64,000 nucleotides of DNA from assembly GCF_015477805.1 (NCBI RefSeq), contig NZ_JADLQL010000004.1, forward strand, positions 372,001-436,000, read 5' to 3'. The notes under the pieces were generated by a model. That model searched no databases. It saw nothing but the letters and a program-made list of their open reading frames with translations, and was not told the origin of the DNA. This document shows, one piece after another, positions 1-7,205 of this stretch (positions within the stretch are counted from its first letter, which is position 1; every line of letters begins with the position of its first letter). The translations under genes and the position numbers were made by a program. The stretch comes from Nocardia flavorosea. GTDB lineage: Bacteria; Actinomycetota; Actinomycetes; Mycobacteriales; Mycobacteriaceae.

Positions 1-391
1 GCAGTTCGGCTTCGGCCTCGTGCACCGTTTTCCGATTCTCGGTGATACTGCGCAGGTAATCCTTGCGCTCCTCGTTGAGGCCCGCCGAAGTTCCGGTCGC
101 GTTGCCGCCGCCGCCACCCAGGCCACCGCCCAGCATGCCGAACATGGAGACGACCATCATCAGCGGGAAGAACAGCATCATCGGCGACATCGTGCGGCCG
201 CTGCTGAACATCATCGCGACCATGCCGATCATGGCGGTGACCATGATGATCGGCAGGATGATCTTGAACTTCGACATCGGGACCGGCCGCGGCAACTCCG
301 TGGGCGGCTGCAACCGGAGCTCGGTCACCGCGGGCGCGGCGGGACCGCGAACCGCGCGGGCCGGCCGGACGTAACGGCGAGTCGCGCTCAC
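1..391 (-). CDS. eccC: EccC-type T7SS ATPase, N-terminal fragment (runs off the left edge)
   Basis: The first 130 codons of a minus-strand gene, read from a GTG at 391, give a short basic/Pro-rich leader, then two strongly hydrophobic Met-rich membrane segments (about residues 42-62 and 66-85), a Gly-rich turn and the charged start of a cytoplasmic region (LNEERKDYLR). This is the typical N-terminus of EccC/EccCa, the FtsK/SpoIIIE-like motor ATPase of type VII secretion; the ATPase domains lie outside the window. The GTG overlaps the eccB stop by 4 bp (GTGA), so the two genes are translationally coupled. Family assignment is firm from topology plus its place directly after eccB; whether it is a split EccCa or a fused EccC cannot be seen. 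Confidence 0.85.
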   Translation of the reverse strand, partial: MSATRRYVRPARAVRGPAAPAVTELRLQPPTELPRPVPMSKFKIILPIIMVTAMIGMVAMMFSSGRTMSPMMLFFPLMMVVSMFGMLGGGLGGGGGNATGTSAGLNEERKDYLRSITENRKTVHEAEAEL

Positions 392-1947
392 GAGGTACCT
401 CCACTGATTCGGGCCCCCAGCAGGTTCGGCGGAATGCCGTCGTGCTGGATGAGCGCGTCCTTCACCGATAACGTCGGCCCTACGGCGAAGAGTGAAACCA
501 CCGACCACGGCGCCCGCACCGGCTGCTTGAATCCGAGGGCGCGCAAAGTCTGGTCGGAACCGGCTTCCGCACCGTTCTCGATCGCGACCCCGTAACGCAC
601 CCCGCTGTCGGAAATCCAGAACAGCGACTCCCGCAGCGGCGATCCGGGTTCTGCCCCCGTCACCTGCACGAACTTGCCCGTATCCCGCGGCAGATACGCC
701 GAATCGGCGGTATTGCCCCGAGACGCCGGCGCCGTGACCAGGTCGACCGTTCGCGACTGTTCTTCCTTCGCCAAGGGCAGCTGCCTGCCGATCAGCAGCC
801 GGGTGTGCGCATCGGGATCATTACCGGTACGCGACCAGTGATAGCACGTGATACCCATCCGCACCGGGTCCATGATCTGCACCGGTTCGGTGGGATAGGT
901 CCCGGTACCCGGCCAATCACCGGGCCGCAGATTCGCCGCCGCGATATCCGGGCCGATGGTGGTCGTCGCGACCGCCCCGTGCGAATCGGCGTTGCGCACG
1001 ATCGAGGCCAGCACCGGCGAGACGCGAACCAGCCCGGAACTGGAGACGAGATAGTAGGTGGCCGGCCGATCCGGTATGGCGACCGTGACCACCGAACCCA
1101 CCACCACATCGATAACCGAATTCAACGAGATCGTCTGCCCCGCCCCGGGCACCTCCGGAACCCGGATGGGCGCGACCTCGGGAATCGCACCGATCAGCCC
1201 TTTCGACGCGGCGACCACCTGATCGGAGGTGTCGATGCCCAGCGCCAGCATCACCGGCGAATCGGCCAGATTGATCTCGGCCTTCACCACGCCCTGCGCG
1301 GGGTCGTTGTAAACCAGCCAGGTCGTGTTGTCCATCCGCATCAACCGCGCATCGCGACCGGTCAGCTCCCGCACCGCGTCGCCGTCGACAGTGAGCGGAC
1401 CGCCGATCGCGGTGGAATGCACCGCGGACCGCGCCAGTGTCGGCAAACCCGTATTCGGGTTCACCGGCGCGGCGGCACCGGTACGCGCGGTATCGCATAT
1501 CGTCCACTCGGAATCCCGTTCGGCGGAATCCACGATCTGCCCTGGAGCCCCCGGAATACCGACCCAGGGACCGCGCGGGAACTTGCCGATCTCCGCGGCG
1601 GGCACCTCCTGGGGATTCGCCGGCGACCCCACGATGAGCCGGGCCGAGGTCAGATTCAGTGCCGGATGCAGGCGTTCACCGATCCGCACGTACAAGGCAC
1701 CCGTGTCCTTGTCCGCGACGATCCGCGAGTCTCCCACCGGCTTGGACGGTTTGAAGAACGCCAGCACCGCCGCCCCGGCCACACAGACACAAGCGAGCAC
1801 CACACCGACGAGCAGGGCCGTCGAGCGGCCACGCTGCGGGTCGTCGATCATGGACGCGTCTCGGCGCACCAGCGCGTGTTCGATGCGGTGCAGCATGAAA
1901 CGCCAGCCCGATACCTGGTGCTTGGTCACCACCCGGAAACGTGCCAC
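388..1947 (-). CDS. eccB: EccB, T7SS membrane core component
   Basis: A 519-residue protein, normal length for EccB. The N-terminus carries the family hallmark (VTKHQVSGWRFMLHRIEHALVRRD), followed by DPQRGRSTALLVGVVL and one membrane span at about residues 43-65; the remainder is the large extracytoplasmic domain with repeats and cysteines (TICDTAR, GITCYHW). EccB is a core subunit of the ESX inner-membrane complex with EccC, EccD and EccE. The GTG start at 1947 follows a GGGACAG purine stretch. It overlaps eccC by 4 bp downstream, but a strong hairpin separates it from eccA, so eccB-eccC may have a separate promoter or depend on read-through. Confidence 0.95.
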   Translation of the reverse strand: MARFRVVTKHQVSGWRFMLHRIEHALVRRDASMIDDPQRGRSTALLVGVVLACVCVAGAAVLAFFKPSKPVGDSRIVADKDTGALYVRIGERLHPALNLTSARLIVGSPANPQEVPAAEIGKFPRGPWVGIPGAPGQIVDSAERDSEWTICDTARTGAAAPVNPNTGLPTLARSAVHSTAIGGPLTVDGDAVRELTGRDARLMRMDNTTWLVYNDPAQGVVKAEINLADSPVMLALGIDTSDQVVAASKGLIGAIPEVAPIRVPEVPGAGQTISLNSVIDVVVGSVVTVAIPDRPATYYLVSSSGLVRVSPVLASIVRNADSHGAVATTTIGPDIAAANLRPGDWPGTGTYPTEPVQIMDPVRMGITCYHWSRTGNDPDAHTRLLIGRQLPLAKEEQSRTVDLVTAPASRGNTADSAYLPRDTGKFVQVTGAEPGSPLRESLFWISDSGVRYGVAIENGAEAGSDQTLRALGFKQPVRAPWSVVSLFAVGPTLSVKDALIQHDGIPPNLLGARISGGTS

Positions 1948-1996
1948 CGGTAGCTGTCCCTTCCGCCGATATCGGCCACAAACCAGCGGGAAACGC

Positions 1997-2011
1997 CTGT
2001 CCCCTGGACAG
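1997..2011. promoter_or_regulatory. Short perfect inverted repeat upstream of eccB
   Basis: CTGTCC-CCT-GGACAG is a perfect 6+6 bp dyad about 50 bp upstream of the eccB start, between that start and the hairpin that follows eccA. It could be an operator for an eccB-eccC promoter. No second copy was noticed, so the role is inference. Confidence 0.25.
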
Positions 2012-2016
2012 AATCA

Positions 2017-2050
2017 CTCCCGCCGAACGCATCGGCGCGTTCGGCGGGAG
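2017..2050 (-). terminator. Hairpin after eccA
   Basis: A perfect 14-bp GC-rich stem (CTCCCGCCGAACGC and its complement) with a 6-nt loop begins about 8 nt after the eccA stop. There is no clear T-run, as is common in actinobacteria. It probably ends or attenuates eccA transcription before eccB. Confidence 0.6.
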
Positions 2051-2057
2051 CGTGAAT

Positions 2058-3815
2058 CTATTTCGCGGCCGGGGCCAGCCCCGCGAGTGCCGCGGTGATA
2101 TCGAAGGCATCCACCGTCATCAATTCCTCATTGGTCAACGAGGCGATATCGACCTGACCGCGCGTGAACCGGAAGTCCCGTTCGGCCTCGGCCGCCTCCA
2201 CCACATTGCGTACGAACCGTCCGTTGCCGGCCAGATCGATCAACCGGCGGCCGTTGCGGCTCTGCTGTGACATTTCGAGACAGCGGTCGCGCAGCACTTC
2301 GCGCGCCTGATCGGAAAGCAGCGAGTCTTTTTTCCCCGCGATATGGTCGGCGATCTGCACCAGTTCGTCCGGGCCGTAACTGGGGAACCGGATACGTTTG
2401 GTGAAACGGGAGGACAGGCCGTCGTTCGAGGCGAGGAACCGATCGATCTCCTCTTCGTACCCGGCGATGATGACCACCAGTTTGTCGCGGTCGTTCTCCA
2501 TCCGGGCCAGCAGGGTGTCGACCGCTTCTTTACCGAACGCGTCACCGCCCGAGAGACCTTCCTGGATCAGGGTGTAGGCCTCGTCGATGAACAGCACGCC
2601 GCCGAGTGCGGAATCGATCAGCGCATTGGTTTTCGGCGCGGTATGCCCGAGGTGGGTACCGACCATATCGTTGCGGGATGCTTCGATGACATCGGCGTTC
2701 TCGACCACGCCCAGGCCCGCGAAGATCTTGGCGATCACCCGCGCGATCGTGGTTTTACCCGTACCGGGCGGACCGGAGAAGATGAGGTGATTGGACCGCG
2801 AATCCACAGCGAGGCCGCGCTTGGCCCGGACCTGGTCCATCAGCACACCGGATTTGAGCCGGTCCACCTGCTCTTTCACCGAATCCATACCGATCTGGGC
2901 CTGCAGCAGATCGGAGGCTTCGGACAGCAGGGCGTCGCGTTCCTCCTTGGCGGCATTCGCGGCCACTTCGGCGGGATCGTCGCCGGATTTGGGGTCCCAC
3001 CGATCGGTCCGGGAGGCGATCACCGCGGGGGTGGTGATCTCCAGCCGGAAGTTCTTGTCCCGGACCGCCTGCTGCCATTGCGGCCGGTCGGGCCACAGGC
3101 CCGAACCCTGCAACCCTTTGAGGATCTTGTCCGCCGAATCCAGGTCACCGTTGTGCCGCAGGACCATTCCGAGTAGATAGTGGGCGTCGGCCCAGATATA
3201 GGACAGATTCCCCGAACGACTGTCCTCGACAATGCGCTGGGCCCGCGGCAACGCTTCCCCGAAACGACCGAGGTGCGCCATGGCGCTCGCGGTCATGAGT
3301 TCTGCTGCGATATCGAGCAGCCCGTCCTCGATCACCGGTTTTGCCGTACGGGCGTCGATGACATCGGGCCAGCGGCCGGTCCGGTAGTGCAGGGACATCC
3401 GGACGAAATCCGCGACATCCTCCCCGCGCAGTTCGTCCAGTATCGATGCGGCTTCCTGCCATTCGCCGCTGTCGGCGTAGGCCGCCGCCTGCGCGATGGA
3501 GATCTGATCCCGGTCCGCCATGGCGACCCGGAGGCCGTACATGCCGATTTCCACCTGGCACCACAACGCCCGATCGACCAGACCGGCCCGCTGCTGGTCG
3601 CGGTACAGATTGTGCACCGAGCGATAGGCGCCGTAGATCACTTCGGAGCTGACATCACCGGCCATGGCCCGGCCGAGCCAGGCATCACACATATCCGGAT
3701 CGAGGTTCGTCGCGGCGGTGAAAGCTGCCAGAGCACTCTGCTCGTTCCGCACTCCACCGGCGACCAACCCCAAACTTTGAACGCCCGTGTAGAACGCGTC
3801 TTCGGCCCCTGACAC
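2058..3815 (-). CDS. eccA: EccA, T7SS AAA+ ATPase (CbxX/CfxQ type)
   Basis: Cytosolic two-part protein: an N-terminal TPR-like helical domain (about residues 1-270) with TNLDPDMCDAWLGRAMAGD, then a CbxX/CfxQ AAA+ domain with Walker A GPPGTGKT (about 348-355) and Walker B VLFIDEAY (about 407-414), plus SRF and RRLIDLAGNGR elements. EccA is thought to act on ESX substrates or their chaperones in the cytosol. I prefer the GTG at 3815 because GGAAGGGAAG lies just upstream and it gives 585 residues, near the family length; an ATG at 3872 (GAGGG upstream) and a start at 3896 are in frame alternatives, the last overlapping a conserved palindrome. It is the first gene of the eccA-eccB-eccC series. 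Confidence 0.93.
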   Translation of the reverse strand: MSGAEDAFYTGVQSLGLVAGGVRNEQSALAAFTAATNLDPDMCDAWLGRAMAGDVSSEVIYGAYRSVHNLYRDQQRAGLVDRALWCQVEIGMYGLRVAMADRDQISIAQAAAYADSGEWQEAASILDELRGEDVADFVRMSLHYRTGRWPDVIDARTAKPVIEDGLLDIAAELMTASAMAHLGRFGEALPRAQRIVEDSRSGNLSYIWADAHYLLGMVLRHNGDLDSADKILKGLQGSGLWPDRPQWQQAVRDKNFRLEITTPAVIASRTDRWDPKSGDDPAEVAANAAKEERDALLSEASDLLQAQIGMDSVKEQVDRLKSGVLMDQVRAKRGLAVDSRSNHLIFSGPPGTGKTTIARVIAKIFAGLGVVENADVIEASRNDMVGTHLGHTAPKTNALIDSALGGVLFIDEAYTLIQEGLSGGDAFGKEAVDTLLARMENDRDKLVVIIAGYEEEIDRFLASNDGLSSRFTKRIRFPSYGPDELVQIADHIAGKKDSLLSDQAREVLRDRCLEMSQQSRNGRRLIDLAGNGRFVRNVVEAAEAERDFRFTRGQVDIASLTNEELMTVDAFDITAALAGLAPAAK

Positions 3816-3889
3816 CTCGGACTTCCCTTCCGCCGCTCCTAGCTGAAATGCACGATAAGGCAGCGTAGGCATGCACCCTCGGGAAAAAC

Positions 3890-3905
3890 TCCCCAAAATT
3901 GGGAA
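3890..3905. promoter_or_regulatory. TTCCC-N6-GGGAA palindrome, copy 1 (upstream of eccA)
   Basis: TCCCC-AAAATT-GGGAA, one mismatch from the dyad found perfectly at 5248, 15941 and 26404. It lies about 75 bp upstream of the preferred eccA start. Recurrence upstream of each T7SS transcription unit suggests an operator. Confidence 0.5.
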
Positions 3906-3944
3906 TGCTTACGCATACCCCCGTCGAACATAAGAGAAAGCTAA

Positions 3945-3975
3945 TACTTACCGTCATTGAACGGCTCGTTATTCC
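3945..3975 (-). promoter_or_regulatory. Candidate eccA promoter with CCGT-N7-CGG-N2-CGTT motif, copy A
   Basis: The 20-bp motif CCGTCATTGAACGGCTCGTT occupies 3951-3970. On the minus strand it is followed at once by TAAGTA, a -10-like hexamer, and preceded 19 bp away by GGAATA. The same arrangement occurs upstream of the 37073 gene and of whiB. Confidence 0.5.
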
Positions 3976-3986
3976 ATGGTACCTTA

Positions 3987-4026
3987 TCGGTAGATCGTCG
4001 GTCCCTCATCCCTGACGATCTACCGA
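3987..4026. repeat. 13-bp perfect hairpin between the NlpC gene and eccA
   Basis: TCGGTAGATCGTC at 3987-3999 pairs exactly with 4014-4026 across a 14-nt loop. It is next to a second, GC-rich hairpin; the two form a tandem structure downstream of the 4165 gene. Probably termination, possibly an RNA element in the eccA leader region. Confidence 0.45.
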
Positions 4027-4030
4027 AGAA

Positions 4031-4064
4031 GGCGGCCGGTGGAAGCAGCGACCCACCGGCCGCC
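4031..4064 (-). terminator. Terminator after the NlpC/P60 gene
   Basis: Perfect 12-bp stem (GGCGGCCGGTGG and its complement) with a 10-nt loop, about 100 bp past the stop of the 4165 gene; on the minus strand it is followed by TTCTT. Confidence 0.6.
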
Positions 4065-4164
4065 CTTATTCCCCACGGCCGACGGCGGGGCACACCGGAG
4101 CCGGCGTGGCTCGCCGGAATTCCGGGTGATCAGCAACCGGTTCCCGCCCCGTCCGGTCGCCCGC

Positions 4165-5112
4165 CTACATGACGCGGATGATCACCGCACTGCTGGGCAT
4201 CTGCGAATATTTCACCGTCGACCCGGAATACGGCGCCTCGATCACCATCCCGTTGCCGGCTGCCAACTGCACATGCTCCGGCCCTCGCGAACTGAACGAA
4301 CCGGCCGGGAACACCAGATCACCCGGTCGCACATCCCGCGGATGCACACGTTCGCCGGCGTAGATCTGCTCGTAGGTGGTGCGCGGCAGCACGACTTCCC
4401 CGTTGGTGGCCTGGGCCACCGCGTACTGCGTGAGCCCCGAACAATCGAAACCGCCCCCCGACGGGCCGCCGGAACCACCACCGCCCCAGACATACGGTGT
4501 GCCCAGCCATTCATGTGCCGCCCCCACAGCGCGCCCACCGGCCGTGCGGTCGGACGGCACCCGGACCCGCGGCTTGCGGGACCGGCCCATGACATACCGG
4601 GGACGACGACGGCGACGACGACGGACCGGCTCGGTCCGGTGCGCCCGCGCCCGCGGTGCGACCGGCGGCATGATCCGGGAAGCCTGCTGACGCGCGGCAT
4701 CCACATCCGCGTTCACCTGGCGGGTGGCGCTGGTGATCGTACTGTGCGCCGATTCCAGCAGTGCCGGGCCGCTGAACCGCGTATCGGCGATAGCGGCTAT
4801 CGCCTGGAACCTGGTTTGCAGATCAGCGATCTGATTGCTCAGCGCACCGCGGCCGGTCAGCGTCGCACCGCCCGAATCCGCCACCGCGCGGTGCACGATC
4901 CCCTCCCGGCCGGTCTGCAATTCGACCAGAGATTTGTGCGCTGTCTGCAAATTCGTATAGCCGGACGCGAAACCACCTGTCGATTGCAAACTCATATCCG
5001 CGGCCATCGATTGCGCCAGCGACGCCATGGCCCGCTCCGACGGCTGCCCGTCCCCGTAAAGACCCAGCAAGTTCTTCAGCACACTGTTCACATCATCGGT
5101 CAGCATGGGCAT
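4165..5112 (-). CDS. NlpC/P60 peptidoglycan hydrolase with helical N-terminal domain
   Basis: About 315 residues. Residues 1-160 form an alpha-helical domain of the sort seen in EspA/EspE-associated or DUF4226-like ESX proteins, then a very basic linker (RRRRRRRP), then a C-terminal NlpC/P60 domain: Cys in GGFDCSGLTQ (about residue 222), His in EHVQLAAGNG, and PGDLVFP. The catalytic family cleaves D-iGlu-mDAP bonds in cell-wall stem peptides. No signal peptide is evident, so export may be by a secretion system rather than Sec. The ATG at 5112 is preferred over the GTG at 5145 because of upstream GGGCGGG. Divergent from the 5311 gene, sharing a control region with a conserved palindrome. A second such hydrolase lies at 29100 in the type IV module. 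Confidence 0.8.
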   Translation of the reverse strand: MPMLTDDVNSVLKNLLGLYGDGQPSERAMASLAQSMAADMSLQSTGGFASGYTNLQTAHKSLVELQTGREGIVHRAVADSGGATLTGRGALSNQIADLQTRFQAIAAIADTRFSGPALLESAHSTITSATRQVNADVDAARQQASRIMPPVAPRARAHRTEPVRRRRRRRPRYVMGRSRKPRVRVPSDRTAGGRAVGAAHEWLGTPYVWGGGGSGGPSGGGFDCSGLTQYAVAQATNGEVVLPRTTYEQIYAGERVHPRDVRPGDLVFPAGSFSSRGPEHVQLAAGNGMVIEAPYSGSTVKYSQMPSSAVIIRVM

Positions 5113-5247
5113 TCGCCCGCCCTGCTCTCGCTCACGACCGACCACCTCCCGCTCCCCGGACTCGCCATCCTTGCAGCCCGGCCGCCACTCCCCTGCGCGG
5201 GCTGCTTCGACTATGCGGCAGCACGCCCCGACACTACGCGCGGTTCA

Positions 5248-5263
5248 TTCCCAATTTCGGGAA
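5248..5263. promoter_or_regulatory. TTCCC-N6-GGGAA palindrome, copy 2
   Basis: Perfect copy, TTCCC-AATTTC-GGGAA, in the divergent intergenic region between the NlpC gene (start 5112) and the plus-strand gene at 5311. On the plus strand it is followed by GGCAAGACAAT, resembling the tail of copies 3 and 4. Confidence 0.55.
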
Positions 5264-5310
5264 GGCAAGACAATGACTTGCAGGAAGTCCGAGGAAGGTG
5301 GTGTCCGCGC

Positions 5311-6471
5311 ATGGCGACTCAGGCCGATACCGATCGCCGGCCGGGCTCCCCCGACCCCGAACTGCGGCGTCCGCCGCCCCCCGGCGACGATCGTCATCCG
5401 CCCGCGCCCGAGCCGGAAAAAGAACCCGCACCCGGCCCGCCCGAGCCGAAGAAAGCCCGGGTAGAGGAAAAGCCATCCGACGACGGTGGCGGCAAGAACG
5501 ACGACAAAGAAGACGGCGACAAAGGCGAGGGCACCGACAAACCGGGAGACAAGGACAGTCCGCCCGCACAGACCGTCAGCACCACCGACAAGAACGACGA
5601 GTTCGGTGACAAGGGCAGTGAAGGCAAGTACTGGGAAGTCGATCTGGTACGGCCACCCGGAGCATCCGAGGCACTGATCTCCTACCTCGCCATGGCCGAG
5701 GCCGCCATCCAGACCGCGGTCGACCTGCTCGGCCGCGGTATGCCCACACCACCCCCGGAGGTCGGCGATCTGCTGAGCAAGGTCACGCGCGAAACCCTGG
5801 GCAAAGGGAAAGCCGAAGAGGCGTACCAGGACACCCTCACCAAGGTCGACGCCAAACAGACCTCGCTACTCGTCATGGACAACCAGGTGATCGATACATC
5901 GATCGTCATGGCCGCCGAACAGGACCGGACCCTGAAGACGATCATCGATATCGTCGAGCGTTTGAACGGGGTACTCACCAAGGTCGGCAGCGCGAAGCTG
6001 AAACCGCCCATGGAGATGCAACTGCTGGAGTTGACCGCCACCGCGGTGGATCTCGTCTACGACAAGGTCATCGCGGTTTCCGACCTCAGCTCCGAAATGG
6101 CGGGCGACGGTGGTGAAGGGTCCGGCGGCAACGGCAAACCGTCCACCGGCGGGGGCGGAGCCGGCGGCGCGGCCGGCGGCGCGGGTGCGGCAGGCGCCAT
6201 GGGCGGGCTCGGCTCCATGCTGCCCATGCTCGCCATGCTGCCGATGTCGCTCATGCCGCTGGCCACCCAGTTACTGCCCGAACTACTCGATCCGGAGAAG
6301 AAAGAGGGCGAGGAAGGCGAGCAGTCGGCCACCGACGAGGCAGCACCGGAACCCATCGACCCGACCGCACCGCCGGACGGTGCCACGGCGCCGAACGACC
6401 ATCCCGCGCCCGCCGGCCCGAACGGCAACGAACAAGCACCGCAGGAAGCTTCCCCACAGGCCCAGGCCTGA
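5311..6471 (+). CDS. Acidic, Lys/Asp-rich protein with Met-rich hydrophobic segment; putative T7SS-associated protein
   Basis: 386 residues. Layout: Pro/charged low-complexity head (about 1-110, very rich in D, E and K), a helical folded region (about 115-260, starting YWEVDLVRPPGAS), a Gly/Ala stretch, a hydrophobic Met-rich segment (SMLPMLAMLPMSLMPLATQL, about 300-320) and an acidic tail. No signal peptide. The ATG at 5311 follows GAGGAAGG at somewhat long spacing. The Met-rich segment recurs in five other proteins of this window, suggesting a common function in secretion or membrane insertion. No family is recognised with certainty; EspA/EspE-like is a guess. Divergent partner of the NlpC gene. 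Confidence 0.7.
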   Translation: MATQADTDRRPGSPDPELRRPPPPGDDRHPPAPEPEKEPAPGPPEPKKARVEEKPSDDGGGKNDDKEDGDKGEGTDKPGDKDSPPAQTVSTTDKNDEFGDKGSEGKYWEVDLVRPPGASEALISYLAMAEAAIQTAVDLLGRGMPTPPPEVGDLLSKVTRETLGKGKAEEAYQDTLTKVDAKQTSLLVMDNQVIDTSIVMAAEQDRTLKTIIDIVERLNGVLTKVGSAKLKPPMEMQLLELTATAVDLVYDKVIAVSDLSSEMAGDGGEGSGGNGKPSTGGGGAGGAAGGAGAAGAMGGLGSMLPMLAMLPMSLMPLATQLLPELLDPEKKEGEEGEQSATDEAAPEPIDPTAPPDGATAPNDHPAPAGPNGNEQAPQEASPQAQA

Positions 6472-7205
6472 TCGCCGGCCCACAGCCGCGTCCCGTTCGC
6501 CCGGGCGCTGCCGCGCGGATGAAAGTCCGTGCCATCCGGCCGGCAAGACGCCATGGCCGTCCACTACCTCGCCCGCTACGGCCGCCACTCCACCGGCACG
6601 CGATGCGATAACCACCTGCGCGGCACGGATCGCGACCACGACGCCACGCCTGGGCCCCGGCGAACACGACGAACTGCTCGACCCGTGCCGCCCCTCGACG
6701 CGCGGCGAGCGCGCATCCGAACTACACCCGCGCGGGCAGCAGCGGGTCGGTACGAACGCCCGGGCTGCCGAGCCGGTACGGCCGACCTGCAATGACGGAC
6801 GCCGAATCCCCTCGACCGCAGATCGGCAAACCTCGCGGGCGCTGGTACCGCAGGTAGGTAGCACCGGCCAGGAAGTCGGCGGCAGCGCAGACCACTGCTT
6901 TCGGCCTGCCCGCAAGGAGGGAGGCGAACCGTCGCGCGTTCCGGCCGGCGCGCAGCACTCGACGTCATTCCACGGTATTCGCCGTCGAAACCAACGCCGG
7001 CGCCGCACCCCGATTGTTCGTCCGGCGATCGGCGCGACAGCCGTCATACAGTGTCACGCTCGCAGCCGATCCCGGCTTCCTGCTGCACAAGCACTCGGAG
7101 CGGTGGCTGAGCATTCGGCTCGATTGCACCGTCGCCGCCCGGCTGGATCGCCCTCCAGCGCACCGATCAGTTGCCGCACAACTCCGTAATCCGTCGTCCT
7201 ACAGA
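6472..7205. other. 734-bp gap with no supported gene
   Basis: Lies between the convergent ends of the 5311 (+) and 7206 (-) genes. Open frames here are Arg/Pro/Ser-rich, lack ribosome-binding sites and look like GC-driven noise. At 7041-7060 there is a 16-of-20 match to the CCGT-N7-CGG motif without a gene to serve. It could be decayed coding sequence. Confidence 0.5.

Noticed and set aside
7041..7060. 16-of-20 match to the CCGT-N7-CGG-N2-CGTT motif
   Set aside because: The CGG block is broken and no gene starts nearby; treated as chance or decay.
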